Assembly (NCBI RefSeq): GCF_026745355.1 | Contig: NC_079203.1 | Span: 42,518,492-42,582,491 of the forward strand | DNA from: Beta vulgaris subsp. vulgaris | Taxonomy: Eukaryota > Streptophyta > Magnoliopsida > Caryophyllales > Amaranthaceae | DNA: 64,000 bases | Reading direction: 5' to 3' | Shown: positions 45,841 through 58,031 of the stretch, in pieces | Position numbering within the stretch: the first letter of the stretch is position 1 | Layout: each line of letters opens with the position of its first letter | Program-made: the position numbers and the translations under genes | The notes under the pieces: generated by a model | The model's input: the letters and a program-made list of their open reading frames with translations, nothing else | Databases searched by the model: none | Told to the model about the DNA's origin: nothing

Positions 45841-46055
45841 AACTTATTTTTGCTTATATGAATTTATTTGCACTTAACTGAATTTATTTAAACTTATTAG
45901 TCCTTATTAGATCTTATATGAACTTGACTAAACTTATATGTCAAACCTTATTTTTGCCGAATCATACGTATTAAGACCTTATATGGACTTATTTTTTCTT
46001 ATAAAGACTGAAAATAAGTTGAATAGAAAGGGCCCTTATTAGTCTTTATTTTTGC

Positions 46056-46674
46056 GGCCAACAAGCTGATTGATAGCATCAAAATAAAAATTAATGAAAT
46101 ATATGCAAACAACGGGAGATGGAATCAAGATAGGCGATGGAAGTATGAGCCCGCATGTTAAAAGCGCCCTCCAAATGCGGAGAAGAAAGTTGATGATGAA
46201 GAAATAAGGTTCAAGAATGTTGTTGACACCTAGCTGAAGCAGCTAATAGTAGGAGCTTGTCTTGGCAACCAACCGTTTGAGTCTCTTAAGGGACTCAAAC
46301 GGGGGTAATTTGGTTTTAAGCCTTGGAAATTTCACGCGCGTGTTATTTGGTACCAATGCTAGGTTAGATTGGTACCATTGTCCGAAAATTTTGATACCAA
46401 AGTAAGGTTGCTTGGTACCAATCCTGATAACAATGTGATACCAATACCAGGTTATAATGGTACCATTGTGTAACTTTTTGAGTGTTTGAGTCTTTTTTGG
46501 ACTCAAACAGTTGGTTACCAAGCCTTTCTCCTAATAGTAGGGTCAACCGCACTGGAGACAATTTCCATAGTTGGATGGGTGATCTGGTAAGGACAATATA
46601 GAAAATTCCCAAAAGGTTCTACAACAACAGCATACCATTTTGAGTAGTCATGCTTGGTTGCTAGAGTGTGTGAA
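46056..46674 (+). pseudogene. CNL gene fragment: end of CC to P-loop (copy B)
   Basis: Duplicate of 28607-29223 and therefore also a relic matching ~19741-20060 of the intact CNL gene. It has further changes around the P-loop (GATCTGGTAAGGACAATATAG). The same Mutator-type MITE (46254-46530) lies inside it, so that insertion predates the duplication. Confidence 0.8.
46254..46530. mobile_element. Mutator-type MITE (copy B) inside the CNL relic
   Basis: Duplicate of 28803-29082 with the same flanking CTAATAGTAGG. A 4-bp deletion (GGTCATTTTAAG to GGTTTTAAG-like) separates it from copy A. Confidence 0.8.
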
Positions 46675-48207
46675 TGTATTAACACCCTGACAATTCTCTA
46701 TTTTCCAAAATAGCTTTTTCATATAAAATTTAGAGAATTATGAAAGCATTATCGCATTGTGATACCGTATCAGCTTATTCAGAATTTTGCAGCGGAAATA
46801 AATAAATTACTTTTAAACTCAATAACTAGTCAACCATAAGCCAACTCCGAAACCAAACCAAAAGTCAACCAACTTCAAAGTCAACTATTCAAACCATAAT
46901 TAAAATCAAATGATAGAACTATTAAAACTAAACACAAGCTCTCCACGAAATCCAAACCCATGATGCATCATATTCAAACCTGGAATGGTCGATACTTTAT
47001 TGATCCTGAGAGACTGCTCACCAAATGGGTCATCTCATGATCAATAAGGCACAACCATGATCGACATACATAAAAGCACGTAATCAGCAAAGCTGAGTAA
47101 TACATAATAAATAAAATATAAAACCTACCATTATACTAATAAACACTAAAGCAAAGAGGAAATAATTAAATAGCATAACAGACTTACTATACTGAACTTG
47201 ACTCCACAACCAATAAGTTAATATAATTAAATTGAATAGGCAGTGGAAAGAGTTGTCCAAACCAAACCAGTCTTCAACTTAGAAGACAAAGTACGGGAGC
47301 GACTCCGTACTCCTGCGACCAATGCTATCGAGGTACTAATTAAATAAAATATGACACGGTGATCAATCTGGTCCCAAGAAAAGCCATGAGCTACCACCAT
47401 GTACTCCAACTCATACTAGTCGAACTCTTCAGACGTGCAAAAGTATAAAGTTTATTCTTATTCACTTTCCACTTTATGTTATTAATAATATACTACCTCC
47501 GTTTCATATTAATAGTTACACTTTCACTTTTGACACTACTCACAAATTTCCCTTTGACTATCATTTGTGATTATGGTTAAGAGAAAATATAGTTATGTGG
47601 GGTCTTGTTTGATTCGTCTTGATATGTAGTTTTAGAATATCGACTTTTTATATTTTTTACAAATACAAAGTTAGAGATATAAAGGCTCAAACTAGTGCAT
47701 CGGCATGCGTGAAAAGTGTAAGTGTAACTATTAATATGAAACAGAGGTAGTATTTACTTGTTGTGACTCACAAAGTAAGACAACCAACATAAACATCATG
47801 GACAAACAATACTTTCATTTTTATCTTAGGATTAGATAAGGTGATCAACAACTCAAATAATCCAAGAATAATTTCATTACTTAGTTTAATAACCAATCAA
47901 TATTTATTTGTTGACTTAGACCAAAAATCAACCAACCTTTCCATAAGTAATATCCAATCTTACCAAATAAGGCTCACAATCCTCATAAAGTAAATATAAT
48001 AATATAATCCAAAGAGACAACATGATCCTATTCATGATCCAATACAATATAAATATTAATCCCTCATGTGAATTAATAAAATAAAGTTCCCAATCTCACA
48101 TGCTTGCATCAATCATCCATACAAACATATTATAACCAACATAGGCAACAATATTTCACACAACAGCATAAAACATGCAATTCCACTTGTTATAACCAAT
48201 ATAAACT
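46675..48207 (-). mobile_element. LTR fragment in reverse, interrupted by the CACTA (copy B)
   Basis: Duplicate of 29224-30768, including the nested Stowaway-like MITE at 47493-47750. The CACTA begins at 48208. Confidence 0.65.
47493..47750. mobile_element. Stowaway-like MITE in the LTR (copy B)
   Basis: Duplicate of 30050-30308 with TA borders (47491-47492, 47751-47752). Confidence 0.8.
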
Positions 48208-48224
48208 CACTAGGGGAAAAAAGC

Positions 48225-48405
48225 AGAAGGGCTGTGCAAGTAGGGCTGCACATTTTAAAAAAAGCGCAGCCCTTCAAACAAAAGGGCTGCGCTTTTTTTA
48301 AAAAGCGCAGCCCTACCTAGAGAAGGGCTGCGCTTTTTTAAAAAGCGCAACCCTTCTCTAGGTAGGGCTGCGCTTTTTGAAAACTAGCGCAGCCCTACTA
48401 GCTGG
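48225..48405. repeat. CACTA left subterminal repeats (copy B)
   Basis: Duplicate of 30781-30965: alternating AGGGCTGCGC and GCGCAGCCCT units. Confidence 0.7.
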
Positions 48406-49090
48406 GTTTTTTTTTTTCGATATCTTCTATGTGCGCGCCCAGATTCTCTCTTTCCTCTTTCCCTCTTTCTTTCACCTTCAACAATTTCGTGCGAAAAACC
48501 GACACACCTTTGCGAGCCCTAATTCGACACACCACACCACCTTGCGAGCCCTAATTTGAACACACACCACACCACCCACTTTGCGCGACCACCACTACCA
48601 CCACCACCACAACATTTCTTCTCCACCACCACCACCATAACATTTCTTCTCTTCTCATTTCTTCTCCACCACAACATTTCTTCTCTTCTCATTTCTTCTC
48701 CACCACATTGTGGTTCGGCCACCACCTTGCGCGCCACCCACATTGCGCCGCCCACAACATTTTTTCTCTTCTCTTCTCTTCTCCACCATCACCACTACCT
48801 TTCTCTTTTCTTCTCTTCTCTTCTCATTCTTCTCCACCATTTGAGTGGTTAATTAGGTATGAATTAATTTTGTTTTTAAGTTACTTTTGTTTTTCTTAAT
48901 TGAATTAAATGATTAATGTGCAATGTGGGTTTTGTCAATTGTAGGAAGAAGAGGCTAAGGAAGGCAAATAAAGTCCCAAGTAGCTCTTTTCTCTTCATTG
49001 CTCGTCGTTGGTGTTAAGAGGTAACTAATAGATAGTTTAACATCTAGACAAAGTTGATAATTTATTGAATGTATATGTATTTTTATAATG

Positions 49091-49138
<48 letters not shown>

Positions 49139-49290
49139 TGTTTGATAGAATTGTATGAAAACGCAATGTGTTTACCTATATATATGAAAATATATAACTA
49201 GTTGTTTGAATCATCATCATATATGCCTAGATACCCGTTCAAGACTTACTCATTAGGGGTAAGTCTTGAATAGTCCCCGGATTGGGATTG

Positions 49291-49515
49291 TTCTTGGACG
49301 TTTGATCTCACTTAGGTGGTGAATTGTTGTCTTCTTTTCAATTCTGAGGAAAATCTTGGCTTATCGTTTCGCTACATTGTTCTCTGGGTACATATGTAGA
49401 TAAGCAATTATCTACATTGTGTACTTGGAGAACTGTAGGGAAATGCTGCCGGATTTTCCTTAGAATTGAAAAGTTGGCATATATTCACTAGGGAGATTAG
49501 ACGTCCAAGGGTGGG
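49291..49515 (+). repeat. Leader hairpin of the CACTA transposase gene (copy B)
   Basis: Duplicate of the 31959-32177 hairpin with a few substitutions, most pairing kept. The small stem TTCAAGACTTAC / GTAAGTCTTGAA lies just upstream at ~49238-49270. Confidence 0.5.
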
Positions 49516-49687
49516 TTAGGTTAGAGTGATAAGGACCTTTGACTGCATGCATACAATTGAACATGTAACTATCTTAGCTTGTTGTATACGTGTGTGATTT
49601 GAATATGTGAGTGTGTGTACTTTAATAATGATTGATGCATTATAATGAATGTTGTGTTTAATTATTAGAGGGGTCTTCTTGAATGAG

Positions 49688-52600
49688 ATGGATCGTACTT
49701 GGATGTATGGTAGTCGTGAATCGATTGAGTTTGTGAATGGGGTCTCGGAATTCTGTAGAAGTGCATTAGAATATCAAACATCCTCTGGAGCAGTCGACTT
49801 TTATTGTCCTTGTTTGGATTGTAGAAATGTGAGCAAGGTTAGTAGTATACATGTGGTTAGGGAGCATGTCTTTCGCCGTGGGTTTAGGCCTCAATACCAC
49901 GAGGTAGATTTGGCATGGTGAGCAGGGGAGGTATATGGGAAGCTCTGGATTAAAGAATGATGTATGTGAAGAAAAAAAGAAGGATGATGATGAGTTAGGG
50001 GATGAGAATTTGGATGATGAATTTGGAGATGATGATAGGGATCGGGTAGACGAGATGATACACGAGGTTGAAGATCAGTCGTGTAGACGACCTCGTATTT
50101 TTGAGTCTATGTCTAAGGCTGCTGAAAAGCCGTTGTATCCAGATTGTACAAAGTACACCAAACTTTCCGCGGTGGTAACGCTGTTCAACATTAAGTCGAA
50201 CGCTGGTTGGACGGACTCTAGTTTCACATCATTGTTGGAAGTTTTCAGGGCCGGGGCTAAGAATTTGGAGGCCCTGTTCAGAGTCATAGGATGAGGCCCT
50301 TGATTCTCAAATTTTTTTTTTTTTCAAAATCACAATAATTACACAAATTAAAACAAAAACTAAAAAAAAATAGCAAAAAAACCCCTTTCAAAAAATAAAA
50401 GTTTGAAACATTGTCAAGCCATATGCGAAGTATTTTGTTGTTGTTGTACTGATGCAATGCAATTTTTTTTTTTTTGTAATATGGTATATGTGGTGAGATT
50501 AATTTCAAGAAAGAATTTAATTTGCGTAGAAAATTGTGTGGTTGTTGGAGAATAAAAAAATTAAAGGAAACAAACTTGGCCCAAAAAAAATTAAGGGAGT
50601 AATATTTAAGATTAGTGTTGGAACAATAAGTCAGCTAAAGGTAACCATTAATGGTTTACCTCGTCAAAAAAAAAAACATTAATGGTTTACACTTTTTGAT
50701 GAGACAAGAGGGAGAAGTCATATTTGAGAATTAAAAAATTGACAAAATGACAATATCAAGGTTCGAACCCTTGTTTCTTGGGAAATAAAGCTTTGCTCAA
50801 ACCATTCATCTTCATTCTGCTTTATGTAATATTATCATAACAAATAATATATATCTGAAAAACTGAGGCCCCTGTTTGGCGGAGGCCCTGCGCCGTCGCG
50901 CAGGTGGCGCTGCCCCTCCGCGGGCCCTGGAAGTTTTAGCTGAGATGCTCCCTGAAGGAAACGAACTGCCAAAGTCGTACTATTATGCGAAGAAGTTGAT
51001 GTGTCCTTTGGGTTTAGAGTACGAGCGGATACATGCTTGTCCTAACGATTGTGTGCTTTATCGTAATGAGTATGAGCATTTACATGAGTGTCCACGTTGT
51101 GGATTGTCAGGTACAAGCGTGAAGGAGCTGGAGGTAGTGAAGGACCACCAGCCAAGGTGTTGTGGTATCTACCCATAATACCTAGATTTAAGCGCATGTT
51201 CTCAATTAAAGGAGATGCGAAGAATTTGAGGTGGCATGCAGATCGTAGGAAGAAAGACGGTCTGCTCAAGCATCCGGCTGATTCGCCTGAGTGGAAAACT
51301 ATCGACAGGGTGCATAAGTCATTTGGTAATGAGGATAGGAATCTGAGGCTTGGATTATGTACGGATGGCATGAACCCTTTTGGCAATCTCAGCTCGCAGC
51401 ATAGCACATGGCCAGTAGTTTTAGTGGTTTACAACTTGCCTCCTTGGTTGTGCATGAAACGCAAGTACATGATGTTGTCGCTTCTTATATCGGGGCCCAA
51501 ACAACCTGGAAATGACATAGATGTATACCTTCAGCCGCTTGTTGAAGATTTACAGAAGATGTGGAACGAAGGAGTGTTAGTATTTGATGCGTATGCTAAT
51601 GAGATGTTCACTCTGCGTGCCATGCTTTTTTGTACTATGAACGATTATCCAGCTTATGGGAACTTATCTGGGTATAAGACTAAAGGAAAACAACCTTGCC
51701 CGATTTGTTTAGATGACATGAAATCTACACACCTTAAGGGCTGCAAACATGTGTATATGCGCACACGAAGGCTCCTCAGCCGCGACCATCCCTATCGGTT
51801 TAAGAAGAAGGCATTCGATGGGACGGTTGAAGAAGAAGTTGCTCATAGACCATTAACTGGTACTGAAGTTTATAATCAGGTGAAGGGCATTGAAACATCT
51901 TTGGTAAACCTGCTAGTGAGGTTGATAGACCTACAGGATTATGGAAAAAACAGTCCATTTTTTGGAAACTCCCATATTGGAAAGATCTAAAGGTCAGACA
52001 TTGTTTGGATGTCATGCACATAGAGAAGAATGTTTGTGAAGCTATTATCGCGACACTTATGAATATTCCGGGCAAGACAAAAGATGTTAAGGCGTCACGA
52101 CTTTACTTGGAAAAGAGGGGATTCGACCAGAGTTGTGGGCTCAGAAAAGGGACGGAAGGAAGAAGAAAAGAGGGGAGGAAAGTGTTGGTGATGAAACTCA
52201 GAAAAGTAAAAAGGTGGAGGATTCGGAGAAGAATTATTTGCCACCAGCTTGCTACACGATGTCGCGTGCAGAGAAAAGGATTTTTTGCGAGTCATTGTAT
52301 GGCATTAAGGTCCCTACTGGCTACTCATCGAATATGAAGCGCTTTGTTACCTTAAATGGTGAGTTGAAGTTATCGAGTATGAAATCGCACGATTGTCATG
52401 TCATGATGCAAGTATTCTTACCGATTGCAATTCGTGGGATACTTCCAAAGCATGTGAGGCACACCATTACAGAACTGTGTTCATTTTTTCATTCAATCTG
52501 CAGCAAAGTCCAGACCCGTCGACCCTCGATTCCTTGCAGTCTAGAGTAGTTGAAACTCTATGCAAATTTGAGATGTATTTCCCCCCGCATTCTTTGACAT

Positions 52601-53729
52601 TATGGTCCATCTCATTGTCCATCTAGTTCGAGAAATTAAGCTGTGTGGTCCAGTGTTTTTGAGGTGGTGCTATCCTTTTGAGAGATATATGGGAACTTTG
52701 AAGGATAAAGTTCGTAATCCTGCACAACCAGAAGGTAGTATAATTCAAGGGATTGTGGGTGAAGAGATCAGTAATTTTGTGGCTGAGTATTTTGCTAGTG
52801 TTGATCCTGTTGGACTTCCGACATCCCGACACGAGGGCAGACTTGAGGGCAAGGGTACAATTGGTTCAAAATTGATCACACCTTCCGTAGAAAAGCGTAA
52901 ACAAGCTCACTTATTTGTATTGCATCACGTACCAGATGTCATTCTTATTTAAGTGAACATATGGAGGAATTACGTGTTAGCAATCCTGGAAAAGGAGTGA
53001 GGGCATTGACGCAAATGCATAACAAGACTTTCATTGATTGGTTTCATAAACGAGTACTCAATGATTTGGATGAAAGTGTTCCTGAAACAGTCAAGTGGTT
53101 ACATTTGGTCCTCGTGAAGCTGTACGCTCTTATGAGGGTTATGATATTAATGGGTATACGTTTTGGACTGAACGTCAAGATCTCAAGTCAAGATCGCAAC
53201 AAAATAGTGGTGTTTCACTTGTGGCGTCGTCTACACAATATGCAAGCTCGAAAGATAAGTCGCCTGTACATGTTGAGAGCAACTATTATGGGGGAATACA
53301 AGAAATCTAGGAGCTTGACTACTGTACTTTTAATATTTGCCTCTTGTGTTGCACGTGGGTTGACAATAATCGCCGTTGTGTAAGAAATGATGATCCTTGC
53401 GGTTTCACCCTTGTTGACCTTAGTCGTCTACGTGAAACTGAGGAGCCATTTGTAATTGCATCACAAGTCAAGCAAGTATTTTTTGTAACTGATCCTGCTG
53501 ATCATAAGTGGTCAATTGTTGTACCTGGTAAAAGGAGTATCCTCGGTATTGGTGATGTTGATAATGGGGAAGAATATGATGCATTTGAGGACCTCCCCCC
53601 TTTACCTATCCTGAAAATCGTGTGGAAGATGATGTAAATATGTCGGAGAATTATATGCGTGTAGATCACACGGAAGGGATACATGTACTTGAGGATCCTA
53701 AGAAAAGGCGGAAGCTCAATAAATCATGA
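49688..53729 (+). pseudogene. CACTA TNP2-type transposase gene (copy B), disrupted
   Basis: Duplicate of 32356-36389 with the same domain order (Transpos_assoc, Transposase_21, DUF4218, DUF4216) and the same hAT insertion (50246-50929). Its frame breaks differ. It is intact at the ~34075 site of copy A (SSQHSTWPVVLVVYN), but lacks a base near 51107 and near 51897, and has other shifts near 49905, 52940 and 53100. As written neither copy encodes a full transposase. The tail ends HVLEDPKKRRKLNKS and TGA. Confidence 0.85.
50246..50929. mobile_element. hAT element inserted in the TNP2 gene (copy B)
   Basis: Duplicate of 32913-33600. Here both ends keep CAGGGCC (right end GGGCCCTG), confirming the TIR. 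The 8-bp duplication is GAAGTTTT (50238-50245, 50930-50937). Confidence 0.85.
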
Positions 53730-53754
53730 GACATAAACTCAGGTCTGTGTAATT

Positions 53755-53950
53755 TCTCCAATTTAGGCCTATTTTGGCCTTTTCGCTCCCAAAATGTACT
53801 TATGAAGTGATTTATCCCCAAATTTTCTTTGAACATGATTATATGATGTATAATGTAACTAGTATGTAGATTTTTAGGCTTTAATTTGTTGTTGGTTGCA
53901 TTTCGGGAACGAAAAGGCCAATTCCGGCCTATTTTGGCCTATTTGGCCTT
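53755..53950 (+). repeat. 160/170-bp minisatellite, first array (copy B, ~1 unit)
   Basis: A single unit plus borders, against three in copy A. This accounts for over 300 bp of the length difference between the copies. Confidence 0.85.
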
Positions 53951-53952
53951 TT

Positions 53953-54540
53953 CCCTCCCCCCACCCCCTTGCTGCCAACCCCCTCCCCCCACCACTCCTC
54001 CTTGCTCCCCACCCGCTCCCCCCTGCTGCCCCTGCAGCCCCTTCCCCCCTGCTGCCCCTACACCCCCCTGCTGCCCCTGCACCCCCCTGCAGCCCCTTCC
54101 CCCCTGCAGCCCTTCCCCCCCTTCCCCCTGCTGCCACTACACCCCCCTGCTGCCCCTGCACACACCCCTGCAGCCCCTTCCCCCCTGCTGCCCCTGCACC
54201 CCCCTGCTGCCCCTGCACCCCCCTGCAGCCCCTTCCCCCCTTCCCCTCTGCTGCCCCTGCACACCCCTGCTGCCCCTGCACCCCCTTGCAGGCCCTTCCC
54301 CCCTTCCCCCTGCTGCCCCGACACCCCTGCTGCCCCTGCACCCCCTTGCAGCCCCTTCCCCCCTTCCCCCTGCTGCCCCTGCACCCCCCCTGCAGCCCCT
54401 TCCCCCCTGCTGCCCCTGCACCACCCCCCGCAGCCCCTTCCCCACCCTTCCCCCCCCTTCCCCACCCCACTGCTGCCCCTGCACCCCCTGCTGCCCCCTT
54501 CCCCCCCTTCCCCCTGTAGCCCCCCTGCTATACCCCCCCT
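53953..54540. repeat. C-rich low-complexity array (copy B)
   Basis: Duplicate of 36943-37490, slightly longer and with shuffled CCCCTGCACCCCCCTGCAG units. Confidence 0.85.
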
Positions 54541-54627
54541 TTTACAATTTCGAATGTTTTTAATTAATTATTTTTAATTTTCCTATTTTTTTTTTAATTA
54601 ATTCGTATGTTTTACAATTTCAGGGAC

Positions 54628-56943
54628 ATGGAGGATGTGCATACGGATACGAGTGCGGAACACATTACCGAGGATGAGTGTTTCGATTACAAAAAGGAAC
54701 AACGGCAATTGGTTATGGCTCGCCGTGAAGAAAAAAGGTATACAAACGCCAATTGCAAGTAAGAACTTGCAGACGAAAAAGAGGAAAGGAAGGGGACCTA
54801 CAATAGGGAAACCCACCCTAATGAATTTGGATTACGATCATTTGGGGCAACCTTGTGGAAAATGGCGTCAAAAGTATGCCATGCAAATTGGGATTTGCAT
54901 GCATAAGCTCTCCATTCTCCACTCATGGAAAGAGGTCCCCGAGTCTTTGAAGAAGATGATTTGGGAAGATACTATGGTAAGATTCGCGTATAATTATTTA
55001 GAATTTTAACACTTTAGTTAAATATACTATGTAATATTGACTAATTTGTGAAATGCGTTCTTTGTAGATACAATTCCATATTACAAATGATGAAGCGAAG
55101 AGGAATTTGTTTCTATCCGCGGTTGCCCAAAGGTTCCGAGACTTCAAGGCCAAGCTAGTGTCGGGGTGGATCACGAAGCGGAGAAAAGTCGGGGGAACAA
55201 AGAAGAAGAAAATCTACGACGGGGGAGCAACACCTTCTTCTGAGGCTTCACAGGACACATCATTTGAGGATCCCTCCAAGCTTCCATATCAGATATGGAG
55301 GCATATCACAGCTGAGCAGTGGCATGCATTTGTTGCACAAAAAACAACTACCCCAGAAGTTGTTGTAAGAATTTTTTACTAGCTAAGATTTAATACTTTA
55401 GATCCAATATTATATAACACCATATCTAACCTTTGTTTATATTTGTGTGTTTTCAGGCAACTCGTGAGAAAAATAGCGCGAATGCAAAATCTAGGAAGCA
55501 CTATCACCATCTGGGTTCTCAGTCGTATGGTCAGGCGAGAGAATCGTGGATGTATGACCATTACCCCACGATTGCGTCGACCACGACATCGGGAACTAGC
55601 TCTACGACGACAGTTGCACAGCGGCAACCAGATAGAGTGCTCGATTGGTGGTGTTCCATGCATGGGGTTGATGCAAAGGGACAGAGAGTCATACCTGATC
55701 CCGGAACAAAACAGATAGCTAATGCCATTGTAAGTACATATTATAAGTTTTTGATAAGGTTTACATAATAATATAACTTGTGCGCTCACGAGTATTTCTC
55801 TCTTATCATTATGCAGATTGGCTTGAAGGAAAAGGAGGCAGCTGGTGAGTTCTCTCCTAGAGGACACGTTGATGCCTTACACGAGACTCTAGGACGGGAC
55901 CAATATGGACGTGTGAGGGGCGTAGGAGTGTCCGCCTCGGGTTGAGAAAGGTGTATGGTGATCAATACACCTCTACGTCAAGATCCACTACCTCCAGTGT
56001 CAATTCATCACCTTCCATAGATGTGGAGGCTATGAAAGCCCAACTTCGGGAGGAGCTCAGAGCGGAGATGACTCAGAATTTCAACGCCATTTTGGCGCAG
56101 ATGGACTTACCGACTTTTGGTGCTTTCACGCAGGGCAATGTTCCTATGCAGCCTGTTCCTACGCAGCCTCGTCCACATTCGGAGTTCACGGTAATCATTT
56201 AATATCACAACTATTGTTCTTAAATATGTTATTTCATAGACTAACTATGAATATAGTTTTTTTTTAAAGGAAGAGACACCATGTGAGCTATGTAATCAAG
56301 GAGATGGTCATGGTAGTTTCATTATCGTGGCTTATGGATCTGTACAGCCCCCTAGGGATCGGCCACTATTCACAACCAGCCAGTCGCTGATATTCACTAT
56401 GTGGTCAGCGTTTCAGACATTGTGCCGGGTTTCGAAGCATTTCCTCTTGACCTATTAGTTGTTCTACGATAACAATAACATTTTTATTGTTGTAGGCACC
56501 ATTGGACACGCATTGCAATATGTTTGTCACGTAACGAAGTCTACCACTTTGATTCTTTGTGTAAAGGAACAATACGGTCCTTACTAGTCAAATCATTGTT
56601 AAATAGGTAGCCTAATCGAAACTATATGCACACTTAGCTTATTAAATATTAAATGTACATCTAATCTTATAATAATGTGTATTGATGTAGTGTGATGAAG
56701 AAGATTACTGCATCTAGACTTCGACAAGGAAAAGCTCCTATTTGGTATTTAGTCGAGGTAACATGAGTAATTTTTTGCATCCTTTTATACAAACACATAA
56801 TACACATCTAACATGTCATTAATTGCATCTTTGGTGAATTTTAGTGTCCGGTACAAGAAGGTGGACTTGCGTGTGGGTATTATGTCATGAGGTTCATGCT
56901 CGATATCGTCAACTATTGCAAAGATGTTGGTGATCTTCGAAAG
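54628..56943 (+). pseudogene. Second CACTA gene (Transposase_24/Ulp1), copy B, 3'-truncated
   Basis: Duplicate of 37575-39885. A change in the first exon (GAAAAAAGGTATACAAACG) shifts frame. The second exon keeps the base missing from copy A near 38300. The Ulp1 exons with HWTR, HFDSL and the ACGYY catalytic Cys are present, but the final exon is absent because the unit stops in the following intron. Non-functional as written. Confidence 0.7.
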
Positions 56944-56979
56944 GTATGTAACTTTTAGGTTTCCAATTGTTGTTTGTTG

Positions 56980-57415
56980 CATTTCCGGCCTATTTTGGTC
57001 TTTTCGCTCCCAAAATGTAGTTATGAAGTGATTTAACCTCAAATTCTCTTTGAACATGATTATATGAGGCATATTATAACTAGTATGTAGATTCTTAGGC
57101 TTTAATTTGTTGTTAGTTGCATTTCGGGAACGACAAGGCCATTTCCGGCCTATTTTGGCCTATTTTGGCCTTTTCGCTCCCAAAATGTACTTATGAAGTG
57201 ATTTAACCCCAAATTCTCTTTGAACATGATTATATGACGCATAATATAACTAGTATGTAGATTCTTAGGCTTTAATTTGTTGTTAGTTGCATTTCGGGAA
57301 CGACAAGGCCATTTCCGGCCTATTTTGGCCTTTTCGCTCCCAAAATGTACTTATGAAGTGATTTAACCCCAAATTCTCTTTGAGCATGATTATATGACGC
57401 ATAATATAACCCCAA
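56980..57415 (+). repeat. 160/170-bp minisatellite, second array (copy B, ~3 units, truncated)
   Basis: Two complete units and one partial, ending in scrambled unit pieces at the duplication breakpoint (57405-57435). Confidence 0.8.
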
Positions 57416-57436
57416 ATTCGCTCCCATTATATGAGG

Positions 57437-57544
57437 GATATTGAAGTACTATGGCCCAAACCGTATTATTCCAATAATTTGAGGTATTGGCAACATACGG
57501 GCAGCATCAAATGCAGGTTGTTGGTCGGAGTCGCTATTGGCTAG
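57437..57544 (+). pseudogene. C-terminal end of a CNL gene (relic)
   Basis: An open 35-codon stretch ending in TAG reads DIEVLWPK, then SIKCRLLV near the stop. The intact gene ends DVEVLWPD, then KIKCRLLVYKGE. Spacing between the two motifs is also similar. It starts right at the filler DNA that ends duplication copy B, on the same strand as the CNL fragments at 28607 and 46056. It is most simply the far end of the same broken CNL paralog. Confidence 0.75.
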
Positions 57545-58026
57545 TAAGCAAGCATCATTATAAATTTATTAAACCTTATTTTGTGAGAGTGTACATACCT
57601 TATTTTTGCTTATCTGAACTTTTAAGACCTTATTACTCATTATAATACTTTATTAGTCAAATCCATGTTTGAGTGACCCAACTCTGAATCCTCTAGAGTT
57701 TTAATAAAACTCTACAGGTAGAATTGTATCTGAACCATACATTTTAAAATCAAGGACTCATACTGGTAGGGGGAAAATGAGGGGGCGGATTTTGATGACA
57801 AAAAATAAGGGAGTTTTGGAAAGATAATATATATAATCCATTGTTTTTTTTTATTCAATCGTTGATACTAAAGTTTTCTTAGCACTCTAGAGGATCCAAA
57901 CATGAGAGAACCTCTATTATGTTTATATACATTAAATATGTGTTCTATTCACTTGAATATTCTTGAATAATACTTATTTAAATTTAAATGAACTTATTTA
58001 AACTTATTTAAATTCATTTTATATGG
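57545..58026. other. Intergenic, CTTATT-rich words and a possible MITE
   Basis: 57575-57660 repeats CCTTATTTTTGCTTAT-type words as at 28385-28606. AATCCTCTAGAG at ~57693 and CTCTAGAGGATCC at ~57884 form a weak inverted pair, a possible ~220-bp MITE. No gene. Confidence 0.35.
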
Positions 58027-58031
58027 TATTA

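Larger units (their letters stand above)
43115..57410. repeat. Segmental duplication unit, copy B
   Basis: Colinear with 26297-40200 (copy A). It differs by a hAT insertion at 43559-44142, shorter AT tract, fewer minisatellite units and scattered 1-bp indels. It stops within the last intron array of the second CACTA gene. There, jumbled pieces of the repeat unit (CCCAAATTC, GCTCCCA, TTATATGAG) form filler before the C-terminal CNL relic at 57437. Confidence 0.9.
48208..57410 (+). mobile_element. CACTA (En/Spm-type) transposon, copy B, 3'-truncated
   Basis: Begins CACTAGGGGAAAAAAGCAG with the same left subterminal repeats (48225-48405). It lacks the last Ulp1 exon, right subterminal repeats and right TIR, because the unit ends at ~57410. 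Both internal genes are present but broken. Confidence 0.85.
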
